Assembly (NCBI GenBank): GCA_014529385.2
Contig: CM043971.1
Span: forward strand, 82,503,340 to 82,567,339
Direction: 5' to 3'
Length of the DNA: 64,000 nucleotides
DNA from: Adiantum capillus-veneris
Taxonomy: Eukaryota > Streptophyta > Polypodiopsida > Polypodiales > Pteridaceae
A program made the translations under genes and the position numbers. The notes under the pieces are model-generated. The model saw only the letters and a list, made by a program, of their open reading frames with translations, had not been told where the DNA came from and did not search any database. Shown here in pieces: positions 43,975 to 55,545 of the stretch (position 1 is its first letter; every line of letters starts with the position of its first letter).

Positions 43975-44935
43975 ATGGACTCCTCTAGCTCGGATGCGGA
44001 ACGTGACGATGCGCCAGGTAACATCCAAATTCCGTTCATGCATGCTCTGTACACATGGATCACAAGCACTTTCCAGAGCCTCGGCCATCATATTTCCGCT
44101 CTGGAAAACACGAACGTTTAGATGAACGTTCGCTTGACCTCTTTCGAAGGGGCCATGCAGGGGTTTAACGCGCGCCTTACCGCTCTAAAAAAATATAGCT
44201 CAGTTGACGATTGCGCGTATTTCCGAGGGAAAACCCCATCTCCAGCAATTGCAGACGTATTTGCTGCTTTTGGACGTTCACAGGGTGGTCCCACCTCTCA
44301 GGAGAAGAAAAGGAATGTATAGAACTAGCCGTAAAAAATTGGCTTCACCCGTGGACCACGTATTTCGATCTCCATGGGGAGCATGATGAACGGAGGATTC
44401 AGACCATTCCTCTTTATCTGCGCAGTACGGCGCTTGCCCGGTGGCACGACATGACAAAGAAGCTTACGAGGCGGGCTCACTTTTGTGTGAAATTTAAGAA
44501 AGATTTGCCAAGATGGATCCTTTGAAAGCTTACGCAAAATTGCAGAATCTTTCGATGAAGAATCTGTCTTTTGATAAGTACACGACAGCTTTCAAGGAAG
44601 CGCTCACCTTCTGTAAGGTGGATTCCATGCACGTTGTCCACGTGTACCTGCTGGGATTACATGAGAATTATTGTTGGGCCTTAATCAAAGACAAAGCCCC
44701 GATCGTCAAGGATGCAGTGGCAAAGGCTAGGACGTTCCATTTAATAAACGGAGCGAATTATGAGAAGAAAAGAAGTTCAGACCATCAATCCGGTGAGGGC
44801 ACTTCAAGGAAGCGACCTCAATTCCAGCAAAGTGAAACTTTTAATTTAGTCCGCTCCCATAGAGTCCGTAAAACGGCAGCAACATGGATGCAAGTAGGAA
44901 TGGGGAAGGGTAGGGATGTAGGCCCTTGTAAGTAG
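43975..44935 (+). pseudogene. Gag of element I
   Basis: Starts at ATG 43975 (MDSSSSDAERDDAPG). After a stop at 44119 and frame shifts it shows FTGWSHLSGEEKECIELAVK (about 44262), IPLYLRSTALARWHDMTKKL (44408-44467), CVKFKKDL and, from 44513, KAYAKLQNLSMKNLSFDKYT ... CKVDSMHVVHVYLLGL. The R-S-T-A-L-A-R-W-H and F-K-K-D-L spacing is that of a retrotransposon gag capsid domain. No zinc knuckle, protease or pol follows: the element ends in repeated sequence, so it is gag-only or truncated. Confidence 0.65.
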
Positions 44936-45104
44936 CCTTTTACGCAATCTCTGTCTCCCCCAGGGCCCCTTCATATGGGACTTATAAGTTGGAACAACTT
45001 GAAATTTTTAATTTAGTCCGCTTCCATTGAGTCCGTAAAACGACAGTGACATGCACGCAAGTAGGAATGGGAAGGGTAGGGATGTTGGCCCTTGTAATCT
45101 ATTT
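44838..45104 (+). repeat. Imperfect tandem duplication, period about 162 bp
   Basis: TTTAATTTAGTCCGCT(C/T)CCAT ... AAGGGTAGGGATGT(A/T)GGCCC occurs at 44843-44930 and 45005-45092. The unit begins inside the end of gag of element I. Confidence 0.85.
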
Positions 45105-45356
45105 AAGGACGCCTAGGGTGAGCACTTTGGGCGGATCTGGTGTAGAAAATTGCAGAGCAACTCCCCCTTGACGTTCTACTTTTGTGATAATTAATCAAGA
45201 GATAAATACCGAAAAGGGCGCCAGTCTTTGGGGCCAGTGCATTTGGAAACGAAACACCGCCGCTTCGTGTCGACTCTCCTCCTCCTCCTCTCTCTATTCA
45301 AGTTCAATTATTGCAGTTTTTGTTCATGTGTTGCTATTGATTTTTTACTTGAGTGT
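45105..45356 (+). repeat. LTR fragment (C/D-like) with conserved module
   Basis: Contains AAATACCGAAAAGGGCGCCA (from 45203), TTTGGGGCCAGT and CGTGTCGACTC, as in the LTRs of the C and D/E families. It is cut on the right by solo LTR R3, and the left edge is not clear. Confidence 0.6.
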
Positions 45357-46621
45357 TGTTAGGTGCAGCGGAATGAATGTTTGTGCTTTGCTCAAGATGA
45401 GTGCTCCGAACTGTGCTCAAGGTTCCTTTTGTTCTTATGGAAGGTAGAGCCTTCCGTTCTTAATGAGAGAATGCTATGATCACAAACAAAGTGAATGGAC
45501 ACTGTGCGTGCAAGTGTATGAGACTGAGAGATAGAGAGAGAAGAGAGATACGACACCAGAGACGTTGTAAAACCCTCCTCCGAAGGCCCCACTCTCGTCG
45601 GTGAGAGTGGTCTACTTATGATGGCACAATCTGGTACAAATGGTATGCATGAGACTGATGCAAGTCTAGGCTATGTCGACGATGACGACGGTGATGACGA
45701 AGTCGACCTAAGGGCTTAAATCTGCAATCTTTCTACTGCTGTCCAAAAACGCTATGGGCTGAAATCTGTGACTAGTCCAAAAACGCTGATTTGGGGGCTG
45801 TTTCTGTGGGTCTTTGACGCTGAAAATCTGCAGGTTTAGGGCTGAAAACTGAGGTTCATTAAGGCTGAAAACTGAGGTTCTTACTGGGCTGAATCTGCTA
45901 CTTCTTTTAGGGCTGAATCTGCTAGTTGTTCATTGCTGAAAAACGCTGCAGGCTGAGGTCATAATGCTGCAAATCTGCAACCGCTGGGACATGCAAAAAC
46001 GCTAGGCTGACGCTAGGCATGCTGATGTCAAAAACGCTAGCTGTGTTTGGAACTTCTTCTGGCGATGAATGCTGATGCAAAACGCTAGTGGCTGGAACTT
46101 GCTGGCGATGGCTACCTGAAAACGCTAGGAGATGCTGCTTCCGGCGCGGCGATCTGCTGATGAGAAAACGCTAGGGGAGGTTCTTGCTTCTTGCTTGGAG
46201 AAAATCCACCAAGGGTCTTGTTGGAGAAGTTGCCTGCTGAGCTTGGCTCCTGTTGCCTCTTCTACCATTTAGTGCTAGTTTAGGTTTGCTTATATACAAA
46301 CTTACTCAATTTGCCCTACCTACTTTCCAACAAAAGTCACTTAAAAATAATAAGTGAAAAATGTCAAAAATAGGTAAAATAGGCTAACTGCACTAGAAAA
46401 TTCCCCTAAAGGATTCTGATGGATCCTGATGAGAATGCTTATGATCATGCTGTGTGCAACCAAAGGATATGCATCTACACTAAGTGATTGGGCATGCACG
46501 GTCTACGAATAGACTCACAAAAGTGCCAGATCACTTCTAATCTAGACTAACTGGACTGACTGAACCCTTGTCGTGTTGTAGCTTGTCCACGGACACATGG
46601 GGTTGAATGTGTTACGTGACA
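45357..46621 (+). mobile_element. Solo LTR R3
   Basis: TGTTAGGTGCAGCGG ... GTTACGTGACA, the full-length R family LTR (1265 bp), flanked by AGTGT (45352-45356) and GGTGT (46622-46626). Its interior (45660-46200) has many spaced AAAACGCTAGG units. The R1 and R2 copies give the same ends. Confidence 0.82.
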
Positions 46622-46742
46622 GGTGTTTACTTGAGGTATTACATGTGTGTACATTCCATTTATGCAATCGAAAGCAAATACCACATCGGCAACGATGTGG
46701 GGGGCCCTTGAGAGGGTTGGTTGAGACCCCATTGGGTGCCAT

Positions 46743-46788
<46 letters not shown>

Positions 46789-46936
46789 ACCTCTACCGCT
46801 CTCTCTCATTCCCTCTCTTCAAGGAAAGTAAAAGGAACCATCATTCCAAAGCAACCACTAACGCAAGGAAAGAAGTAAAGATTTGTGGAAGTGTAAAACC
46901 TAGATCTTCACCATTTTAATTCTGCTGCACCTAACA
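46622..46936 (+). repeat. 5' LTR end of element F
   Basis: The segment GTGTGTACATTCCATTTA ... CTGCACCTAACA matches 62440-62728. It holds a (CT)n at 46747-46786 and is followed by a primer-site-like TGATATCAAAGC at 46938-46949 (one change from TGGTATCAAAGC). The upstream part of the LTR is missing or displaced by R3. Confidence 0.7.
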
Positions 46937-46979
46937 TTGATATCAAAGCTTTGACGATTTTTCACTAATCCGTTGAGGA

Positions 46980-47694
46980 TGACACCACGTGCCAACGGAA
47001 AAGAACAGAATGAACAACTCTAAGCACTTCAAATAACATTGAACTGAAATACATGCACGACACGAGACGAGGAGTGGCAAAGTTCCACCCGAAGAGAGCA
47101 CTGGCCCCAAACACTGGCGTCCCTTTCGGTATTTCTTTATATTGCTTGAACTTAGTACAATGCGAGTACTCCAAGCTCTGCATCTTCTCCCGGAAGCACG
47201 CCAGAGAATGAGTCCTTGGCTCATATTTATAGGCCCTTGGCCTATGAAAAGCAGCTACATGAAAAGCTTCAAACTCAAAAGCATCTGGCCCAAAAGCAAC
47301 CAGTACGTTTTGCGAAAATCCGTACAGTTGCCACGTTAGCAGTGTCAGCGCGTTTTATGAGAATCCGTACAGCTGCCACATCAACACTGCCAATACGAAA
47401 TCCGGACTTCCGTATAGTTCTGCAACGTCATCGATTGGTTGCGCATCTTGTGTGTGTGCATGTTGGTCATGCTTTTTTCTCTCTAGTCACTTGGGCCCCA
47501 TCGGACGGAATCCCATAAGTTGGTGAGAACTGGTCTTTAGAAATAGGCCACTCGGCGAGACTTTGCAAGTTGGTAAAACTTCTTCTGCTGCTTCTGCTTC
47601 TTTTGATGCTTCTTCTTAGGGTTTAGGCTCCTCGACTGGTATCTGCATGTTGGCTCCGTTCTTCAATGGCTTGACACGTCAGCAGTTTGTGACG
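46980..47694 (-). mobile_element. C-family solo LTR in the leader of F
   Basis: Reads GTCACAAACTGCTGACGTG from about 47694 down to TTGGCACGTGGTGTCA at 46980, with the conserved module at 47100-47142. Compared with element C the last about 15 bp before the terminus are missing. No target duplication found. Confidence 0.8.
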
Positions 47695-47909
47695 TCTGCT
47701 AATCCCCAAAAAGTTTTTTTTCTCGTGTTTTTGGGTGTGTTAGCTCTCTTGGAACAACAGGCCCGCCATTGCGTGTAGGACCATGTGCCTTGAGCGTCGG
47801 AAAACAGCAATTAATTGTATAATTGTATGCCGGGTGCTGCATACGGGGTGCGCCATCGAGGGGGTAGATAGTCTCCCAAAGATTATTCTGTTGAACCAAG
47901 AGCGGAAAT

Positions 47910-49146
47910 CCTTGCATGGTCAAGACTTGTAGCGGTATGGAGACCTCCACCAATCCGGAAGGCGTGCAAGTCCCACCTCTGGATCCTCCCATGAGTCCTC
48001 CCACTACCCAATCCCAAGGATTTCCTGATGTGGATGATGATGCGGCAAGAAGAAGCACGTTGAGTAGAGCGTGCGGAAGTGGCGGAGCGAAAGGAACGTC
48101 GATTGGCGGCAAAAGCTGAGGCTCGTAGATGAGAGCGCGAGGCTCAAGCTGAGGCTTGTAGGCAAGAAAGGGAAACCATGCATGATCTCATCACAACTTT
48201 TGCGGTCCTCCCCAATACTTCTTCTTTGGAGCCGGATTATGAAAAGCTTGCGAAGACCATCGGGAGGCGACGAATGCTACATGGACGACCAATGAACCAA
48301 TTCCTGAGAAGATTACGTTCATTAAGTATGATGGTAAGATGGATGCTATTGTCATTTATTCTCGGTTGCATCAATTTACATCCTATTTTGCGATTGTTAA
48401 AAAGTCTGATAATAACAAGGTTCTCTTGGCTTCCATGCATCTCACGGGTGATGCCATCACTTGGAAGGATGAGTGGATGGAGGAGGAGGAAGCCCACAAG
48501 CGGGCCTATCCTGAGTCTCTTTTTGTGTTCCCTCTCGAGCTTAGTTGGGAGGAGTTCGAAGAGGATCTAAAGACTCGCTTTTTGCCTCCACTGTACTCGA
48601 AGCGATTGAAGAAGGATTTTCAGGCTTTGTCTCAACAAGATAAACGTGTGGTGTCATATTTTAACCGTGCGTTCAATTAGGTGGACAATTGAGGAAATTG
48701 AACGAGGAAAGGTTGGAGACCTTTCTCTTTGGATTGGACCACTCGATCAAGTTTGACTGGAAGCCGATGATCCAAAGACGTTGCAAGAGGCTATACACTT
48801 ACCTCACCTCCAAGAGATGAAGCACAACAAGGGTAAGCTGAAGACGGCCAACGGTAATGGTAGCTCTTATCTCAAGACTCCTCTAAAGATGAGGACAAAA
48901 GTTTTAATGGGAATGACGACAATAAAAAGGACTCTTCCAGTTCTTCTCAATCTAATTCTCCATCTACATCTCAACTTAAGGGTGACAAATTTAAGGATAA
49001 GGGTAAAGGTAAATCTGATAAACCTCAACTCACACTTGATGCAAAGATTGCTCAAAGAGTTTTAGAAGCACAACAAGGGTAAGCTCAAGACGGCCAATGG
49101 TAATGGTAACTCTTCTCTCAAGACTCCTCCAAAGACAAGGACAGTT
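47910..49146 (+). pseudogene. Gag of element F, first part
   Basis: Capsid region: KMDAIVIYSRLHQFTSYFAI (48339 on), VLLASMHLTGDAITWKDEWM, ELSWEEFEEDLKTRFLPPLY and QDKRVVSYFNRAF to 48680, a clear retrotransposon gag domain. After a frame break it continues with LHHLQEMKHNKGKLKTAN and a Ser/Lys-rich linker ending GKGKSDKPQLTLDAKIAQRV. About 245 bp are tandemly duplicated from 48822 (second copy from 49068), and the second copy is interrupted by the hAT transposon at 49147. Confidence 0.8.
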
Positions 49147-52100
49147 GTTCCGGCGTTTCGGCCGGTCTTAGGTGCAGGGAATGCCCGGAACGGTCGGGCG
49201 TTCTGGCAGGCAGGCAGTTACCGGAACGGCAAGTCAGGAACGGACCGGACCGGAACGGCAGGGAACGGCCGGAATGGCGGACAACGGTCAGGCAGCCTCC
49301 AACGGCCATAAACGGGTAATTTTTGGGTGTCTTTTTTCTGGCAGCCCTTATAAATTGTCCCCCCCCCCCCCCCTCCTCTTTCATTCACAAGTGCAACAAG
49401 CTCTCTCTCTCTCTCTCTCTCCCCCTTGCTATCAAGCTCTCTCTTCCTTGCTCTCAAGCTCTTGGGCTTGCCCTCAAGGCTTCAAGCTCTCTCTGCCTTG
49501 GTCTCGACTCTTAAGAAGTTAAGCCTCCCTCTCAAGCTCTCACGGACTCACGGAGTCAAGCCTCTCTCTCAAGCTCTCTCTCTCAAATTTCTCAAGGATC
49601 AAGCTCTCTTTCTTGGATAATCCAATTATCCATGGCATCTTCTTCTCGTACAACCCCCTCTGTTCATGCGGGCAACACTCAAAAGGCAAAGGAATGGTCG
49701 TGGTGGGATGAAGTGACCTCGGAGGGCACCTTGTCGGCGGCGGGAGATTCTCGTGCATGGGCATGCAAGCTATGCTCTTACACGCGGAAAGGGGGGCATG
49801 ACAAAGTGAGGGCACACTTTCTTCGAGTGTCGGGACATGAGGTGAGATTTTGCACCAACGTAACCATCGAGAAGAGAAAGGAGCTTGAGAAAAAGGATCG
49901 GCAATTAAACAAGAAAGCCATGCCCGCACTTAAAGGTATGGACCTTCATCGGGTCCGATTCGTCGCCAAAGGACCCTTGCCACCTCTTGGGACCCAGAGA
50001 AGAAGGAAGAGTAGATGCCGCCGTGGCCCGATTCTTCTATCACGACCATATCCCATTTGTCGCGGTGAGGTATGCTTTATCGATCTTCTCTCTCATTTCC
50101 GCCACTATGTTTAAACTATGAATAATCAATTACCATACTAACCTCTTTTATGTGTGATTGAAATAGGTCAGAGTATTGGAAAGTTTTGGTGCAGCAGATA
50201 GGAGAGTACGGCACCCGCTATGTGCCGCCATCTTCAGAGGCTCTCCGAATCACTTTGTTCAGTCGAGAGAAGGCGATCGTGGAGCAAGCAACACTTAATA
50301 TTCACCGGCTTTGGGCAAAACATGGCGTTTCCCTCATTGCTGACGGGTGGAGCGATACAAGGAAGAGATCTATTCATGGCCTCGTCACATACTTGAGTGG
50401 AGAGATATACTTTGTGCACTCTCATGATGCCACTGAGAGTGGAAAGTCTGCAGATGTCCTCTCTGTAGAGCGGACAACGGCCATAGAAACGATTGGTGAG
50501 CAACACGTGGTGGCCTTTGTCACAAATGGGGAGGCATCAAACAAGGCAGCAACAGCTATTGTAGAGGGCCACTATCCACATGCGACGGTGCGCTTTTGCA
50601 TGGTACACTGCTTGAACAACCTTCTAAAAGACATCGGCAAGCTAGAACGGATCGCTCCAATCATTGATGATGTAGTAAAGATTGTTTCTTTCATCAACAA
50701 TCACAACTTGGTTCGGAGCGAGTATCTCAAGAGGTCGGGCTACAAAGTGCTTCTAAAGTGTTCAGACACCTGCTTCGCATTCAACTTTCTTCTTGTGTGC
50801 AGGCTATCTGAATATCAAAATGCGGTCCGACAGGTCTTCATCAGTGATGTGTCCCCCTCCCCCCAAATGCAAAGAGAGTTTGCAGGGATTTTGTGCAAGG
50901 AGAAGATAGAAGATCTTGAGTTCTGGAAGGAGCTCAAGAATCTAGACGCACAGGTAAAACCGGTGGTTCATTTGCTTCAAGTTTTGGATGGCATGGACCC
51001 TTGCATTGGCAAGGTTTATGAGGCAATGGACCGCATGATCGAGCGGCTTGCACAGCTTGAGCCGAAAGCAGAGTGATATGAGGAGATCCATGCGCTTTGC
51101 AGCTCGAGGTGGAATTCATATGCCTCCCCTTTACACGGGGCAGCGTACATGATGGATCCAGAGTTCCAAGGTACAGGGAAAGAGATAGAGAAGTCATGAA
51201 CCAATTTACAGAGATCTTAAACAAGATGGTTCTAGACAGAGATGGGCGACACATTTTTAGAGATCAGTTGAGACAGTACAGAGAGATGCGGGGGTCATTT
51301 GGCAGTCTAGATGCTCAGATTGATCACAGGAAGATAGGTTCAGTGCTATGGTGGGACTATGGCTATGATGGCCGTGAGCTTCAGAGATTGGCGATTCGTA
51401 TTCTCAGCCAATCAGCTAGTACCTCATGCTTGGAGTAATTGTGGAGTACCTTTAGCCACATTTCTTCTAAGAAGAGGAATCGGCTTGGAGTGGAGAAGGC
51501 AAATGATCTTGTCTTTGTCATCGCAAATTTGAAAATGCTTTGCAAGAGTGCAGGTAAACAGATAGATCCTTTTACACATTGGAAGATGGAGCAAGAGGCT
51601 CCTCAAGCAGGTGGCGATACAAAGGCATTGACACCAGGTACTTCATCCATGGCTGCGAGCCGGGCCTAGAGCTTGATGATGAGGAATGGGAGGATGTGCA
51701 TGACGTACAGTCGGCTACTATGAATTGGGAGGCTTCTCAGGCTAGTGGCTCTTGAGTCTTGAGTCTTGAGACTCGAGAGTTGAGACTTTAGGACTTCCAT
51801 TATCCTTACCTTTTTGTATTGTGGCTTGCCATCTTTGTAGCATCTTTATGGTATTTGTCATCTTTGTTCTTTTGGTATTGTGGTTTGCTCCCCTTATAGT
51901 CTCATCATGGTATATGTCATCTTTGGTTTTTTTGTAGCGCCTTGGCGGGCCTTGTTAGCCAAAATTAAGCGAAAAGTGTATTTTGCTCAATGTTATGGCT
52001 CAACTTTCAAAGTTTCAAGTCTTATCTCTGACTTCTACTCTTGCAATTATTTGAGAGCTCTATTTGTAATTGCATGTGTTATTGTGTATGGGCATTGTGT

Positions 52101-52349
52101 CTGTTGTGATACCATGACCATGGCGCCACACATCTCAATCAAGTCATAATAAGGTTGAATAGTCTTCAAATCGTGTTTTTTGTGGGTATTAGAGTCAAAA
52201 GACTCTAGTACTACTTGTATTCAAACTCATAACGCTAAAAATTGCATTATTTGGGTGTTTTCTAAGCCTCCCGTTTCGGACCCGTTCCTGTTCCCTCGTA
52301 CCGCACGGAGGCCTGTCGCCGTTCCTGTTCTGCGTTCTGGGTGACTATG
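49147..52349 (+). mobile_element. hAT transposon with damaged left end
   Basis: A DNA transposon around a BED/hAT transposase gene. The right terminus is CTGGGTGACTATG (52337-52349), i.e. CATAGTCACCCAG read inward. Subterminal DNA on both sides is GC-rich with repeated CCGGAACGG / CCGTTCCTG motifs (49160-49300 and 52280-52335), as expected of transposase-binding sites. The left copy of CATAGTCAC is absent. Host gag resumes at 52350 with CTCTATCTACATCTC, which in the first gag copy is CTCCATCTACATCTC (48957), so about 70 bp of host and the left terminus were deleted together. Confidence 0.85.
49632..51760 (+). pseudogene. hAT transposase with BED zinc finger
   Basis: Cut-and-paste transposase. 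Exon 1 (49632-50069) starts MASSSRTTPSVHAG and holds a BED finger: WACKLCSYTRKGGHDKVRAHFLRVSGHEV (C-x2-C ... H). A frameshift at about 49930-49990 precedes DAAVARFFYHDHIPFVAVR. A 97-bp intron (50070-50166, GTATGC...AATAG) restores R-SEYW. The catalytic DUF659-like part (50186-51076) has LIADGWSDTRKRSIHGLVTY and FCMVHCLNNLLKDI. CSSRWNSYASPLHGAAYMMD (about 51097-51156) and the C-terminal dimerisation region (LWSTFSHISSKKRNRLGVEK, 51440-51500) follow. Two in-frame stops (51074, 51436) sit where relatives usually have Arg. Only about three lesions in 2 kb. Confidence 0.9.
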
Positions 52350-52671
52350 CTCTATCTACATCTCAATCTAAGGGCGATAAATTTAAGGATGAGGGTAAAG
52401 GTAAATCTGATAAACCTCAACTCACACCTGATGCAAAGATTGCTCAAGGAGTTTTAGGTGGTCAATTAAGTAGAGAAGAACATGCATTGTATGCAAAGGA
52501 ACGTAGGTGCTTCCATTGTCGCGTAGTAGGTCACATGAAAAAGGATTGTCTTGAGAAAGAATCTAAAAAAAAAACCTCAATTGCGTCAACTTTTGACTCT
52601 ACCCCTCAAGTGAATGCTATGAGTGTGGTAGAGCAAGAAGCTAAGCAGGAGGGGACTTTCGTAGAGGATGG
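52350..52671 (+). pseudogene. Gag of element F, zinc knuckle part
   Basis: Continuation after the hAT insertion: DKPQLTPDAKIAQGVLGGQL, then an intact CCHC knuckle CFHCRVVGHMKKDC (about 52508-52549) that would bind genomic RNA, and a short linker. Cut at 52671 by the LTR of element E. Confidence 0.85.
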
Positions 52672-53362
52672 TGACGTGGTTGCCTAGTACGCACACACAC
52701 CTCCCCTTTTGTTGGGAACAGTCCCGGCATGGTGGGCAAAAGAGATGACGTGGCTGAAATGGAACCAAACTGAATATTGCTGACGGGCAATACGGAAATC
52801 CGGAGAATGCGGCGTAGTGTAGCCGTGGCATGTACGGAATTTCAGGGCTGAGCGTATGGAATTCCTACGCAAGCTTTTGGACTTGCTTTTGGCTACGTAA
52901 TCTGGCTGTGCAAATGAAGGCTAGAAACTCTACGCTAGTCTTGCTTTATTTTTACGCAAGTTAGAGAGAGAGAGAGAGAGAGAGAGAAAGAAGCTCTTTG
53001 CTTTATTTTTAAGGGCATCTTTTTATGGACAATTTAAAAAAAAAAACGCGTTTGGGGCCATTGATTTTCAGTTTTGGGGGCTCTGCTTTTAGCATCCCTT
53101 TGTAACCTTTAAATAAGCAGGTAGGGCCTCATAACTCAGAGCATCTGGATGCAAAGTCTGAGTGTGAGCGCTTGCCCGCACTCTTGTACTTTGAACACAG
53201 ATTAATACAAAAAGAAATACCGAAAGGGGCGCCAGTCTTTGGGGCCAATATCTCTAGGCACAGAATTCGCCGTGCCAGTGTCGAATCAATTGTGAACTGT
53301 TTGAAGTGATTATTTGTGGTGTCGTGGTAGATTCTCGACTTGGAGTGTCCAAGTCTGTTACA
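52672..53362 (+). repeat. 5' LTR of element E
   Basis: Starts within the LTR at TGACGTGGTTGCC, ends CCAAGTCTGTTACA, with the conserved module at 53211-53260. It is followed by a damaged primer site TGGTATCAGCG (53365-53375), where two bases of TGGTATCAGAGC are lost. Confidence 0.88.
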
Positions 53363-53424
53363 GTGGTATCAGCGATTTCTCTCCTACGGGAAATCCGATC
53401 CCTACTCTTTTTTCCGCGGCACCT

Positions 53425-55055
53425 ATGGCTTCAAGCAAAGATCAGTCGACTCCCTTTGCATCTGAGATGCGGGAAGGGATCACAACGAAGATTCACGCGA
53501 GTACGGCTCGCCTCGGCCTACTCAGGCGGAGCGTCAAGAGATGGAGCGTCGACAATTGATCGGTGATGCAACAAAGATGATGCTCAATTTTGCCGATGAC
53601 CCGAAATTGGCAAAATATATGAGCTAGACTTCTTTCGAGGAAGTGCATACGCAGTGGCAGAAGACCACAAAACCACCCTGAAAACCCGCTCTCAAGAAAC
53701 CTCCTACTACCAAGAGGTATATAGAGAAAGAATTAGAAGAGGTGGTTGATGCACGAATTGTTCAACTTTTTGGTGCGTAGAACAAAGTTAAAAAGTACGA
53801 CAAGAAGCAGAAGAAAAGCATTGACTTCTCGGGTTATTTGGGTCGTCAGTCTACATTTGAAAAAGCAAGAAAGCAGAAGAAACGTGTTCGATTTGTAGGA
53901 GTACCCAGTTCTTCTTCTTCTTCTTCTTACAATTCTTCTAGCTCATCTGACTCGAGCGAAGAAGACAGAAAGGGCAAAAAGCGAAACAAAAAGCAACGCT
54001 TCGGAAAGGGCAAGAAAAAGGCAAAGAAGTCTAAATCTCGCCCCATGGTTGACAGTTCTACAAAGGACTCGTCTAGTTCGGGCTCGGATGACAACTTCTT
54101 TTATGCAAAGAAGAAGAATTTTTACAAAGCCAACCAGTATGACTTTCTGGAAGACAAAAGCAAGAAAGTCCGAGAGTTTAAGGAAGGTGGACAATCAATT
54201 AAATTTGACACGTTTTCTGGTTATAGAGATGCTTTGAAAGCTTTGTCTTTTGTACAGCAGTTTGACATCGCTTTCGCGGGAGGGCGTTACTCAGAGCACT
54301 CTAAGATTCGGAGAGCTGCCTCTTATTTTAAGGGGAATGCTTGAACTTAGTGGTCCAGGCTTCTATTAAACAAGACTGCGCCAGTTAAATGACTGAAATT
54401 CAAGAGGCTTTTTATTTCTTCTTGGTTGACTCGAGAGTATGAACACGATATACGAACTGCTTGGAACCATCTTCGGATGACCAAGAAGGATACAGTGGAC
54501 GCTTATTGCGAGAGATTCTGGAGCTCTTTTCTACCCGCCTCTTCATTTAAGAAGATCTCGTTCAAGGAACAGATTGAGCGGTTTACCTTGGGTCTTCCTA
54601 CAGAGATCCGAGATCACTGCTTGGAACAAAAGTCAGCTTCCATTCAGGAGTTGATGAGTCATGCGAAACGGGGTTTTGCCATTCGCTTTGGCAGTTTGAC
54701 CTACCCCACAGATGAGATCATGACGCAAAGAGCCGAACAGACTTCGACAAATGAAAGTAGAAAGAGGAAGAGCAACCCAGAAAAGAAAGAGAAGGATGCA
54801 CGACCCAAGCTCACTCCTCAGGAGAGAGCTCGCTACATCAAGGAGGGGAAGTGCTTTGGATACGCGGAAACTGGGCATATCTCCGCGAAGTGCCCTAAAA
54901 AGGAACAGAACGACAAGGACGACGAAAGGCTTGAGAGTTCGAGAGCAGCTGAGGAACGTGGAAGAAAAGGCAAGATGAAAACAGGACTGGTTCCAGATTG
55001 CGTGGGTACCGATCCCAGCACGATGCACGAGAGTACAAAACTTTGTCCAGCTTAG
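53425..55055 (+). pseudogene. Gag of element E
   Basis: Starts MASSKDQSTPFASEM (53425). Blocks: MMLNFADDPKLAKYM, GYLGRQSTFEKARKQKKRVR, a Ser-rich low-complexity tract with Lys/Arg clusters (53880-54080), the capsid core QSIKFDTFSGYRDALKALSF and HSKIRRAASYFKGNA (to 54344), LTREYEHDIRTAWNHLRMTK, YCERFWSSFLPASSFKK, GLPTEIRDHCLEQKSASIQE, and a zinc knuckle CFGYAETGHISAKC (54849-54890) whose second Cys is Tyr. Most stops (for example 53626, 53779, 54342, 54348) fit a C-to-T or G-to-A change of Gln, Arg or Trp codons. Confidence 0.9.
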
Positions 55056-55545
55056 GGAAAAGTGAAAGACCAAGAAGCCCTGATCTTCTTTGATGGAGGA
55101 GCCAAGGCCAACTTCATTTCATCGGGATTGGCGACACGGCTAGAGATCACTCCCGATCGGATGGGACCACTTGCAGAGGCAGTTCTAGCGGCACCCAGGT
55201 AGGGACATAGCCATTACACTTGTCATTGGCAAACTTTGGTTGCATTGTCAGGGGTATTTGGGGCATGAGAACTTTTACATAATGCCTTTGGAAGGTTGTG
55301 ATGTTCTCTTGGGAATTCCTTGGTACCACAAGCACAACGTCGTGGTCGACTATCGGGCGAGGAAAGTGACATTGACCACAGAGAAGGCAGAACCATTTTA
55401 CTTGATATTAAACTGAAGGGCGAGTCTGTCCCTATTGTATCGGCTTCGGCCATTTCAAAGTTAATAAAATCTAGTCTGTTTGTTTACTCGATCTTTATGA
55501 AAGAGTTGAGTGATGAGGATAGGACAAATATGTCTGAACTTGATA
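55056..55545 (+). pseudogene. Protease of element E
   Basis: EALIFFDGGAKANFISSGLA (55074-55133) carries the active-site Asp in D-G-G-A. RLEITPDRMGPLAEAVLAAP follows, then a frame shift at about 55200, and FYIMPLEGCDVLLGIPWYHK. It overlaps the end of gag after one stop at 55053. Confidence 0.85.

Noticed and set aside
45357-46936. One 1.58-kb LTR or a TIR DNA transposon, because TGTTAGGTGCAGC and GCTGCACCTAACA face each other
   Set aside because: R1 and R2 end at ...CGTGACA with their own target duplications and empty sites, so R is a 1.2-kb LTR. The facing sequence belongs to the end of the F LTR, which recurs without R at 62440-62728.
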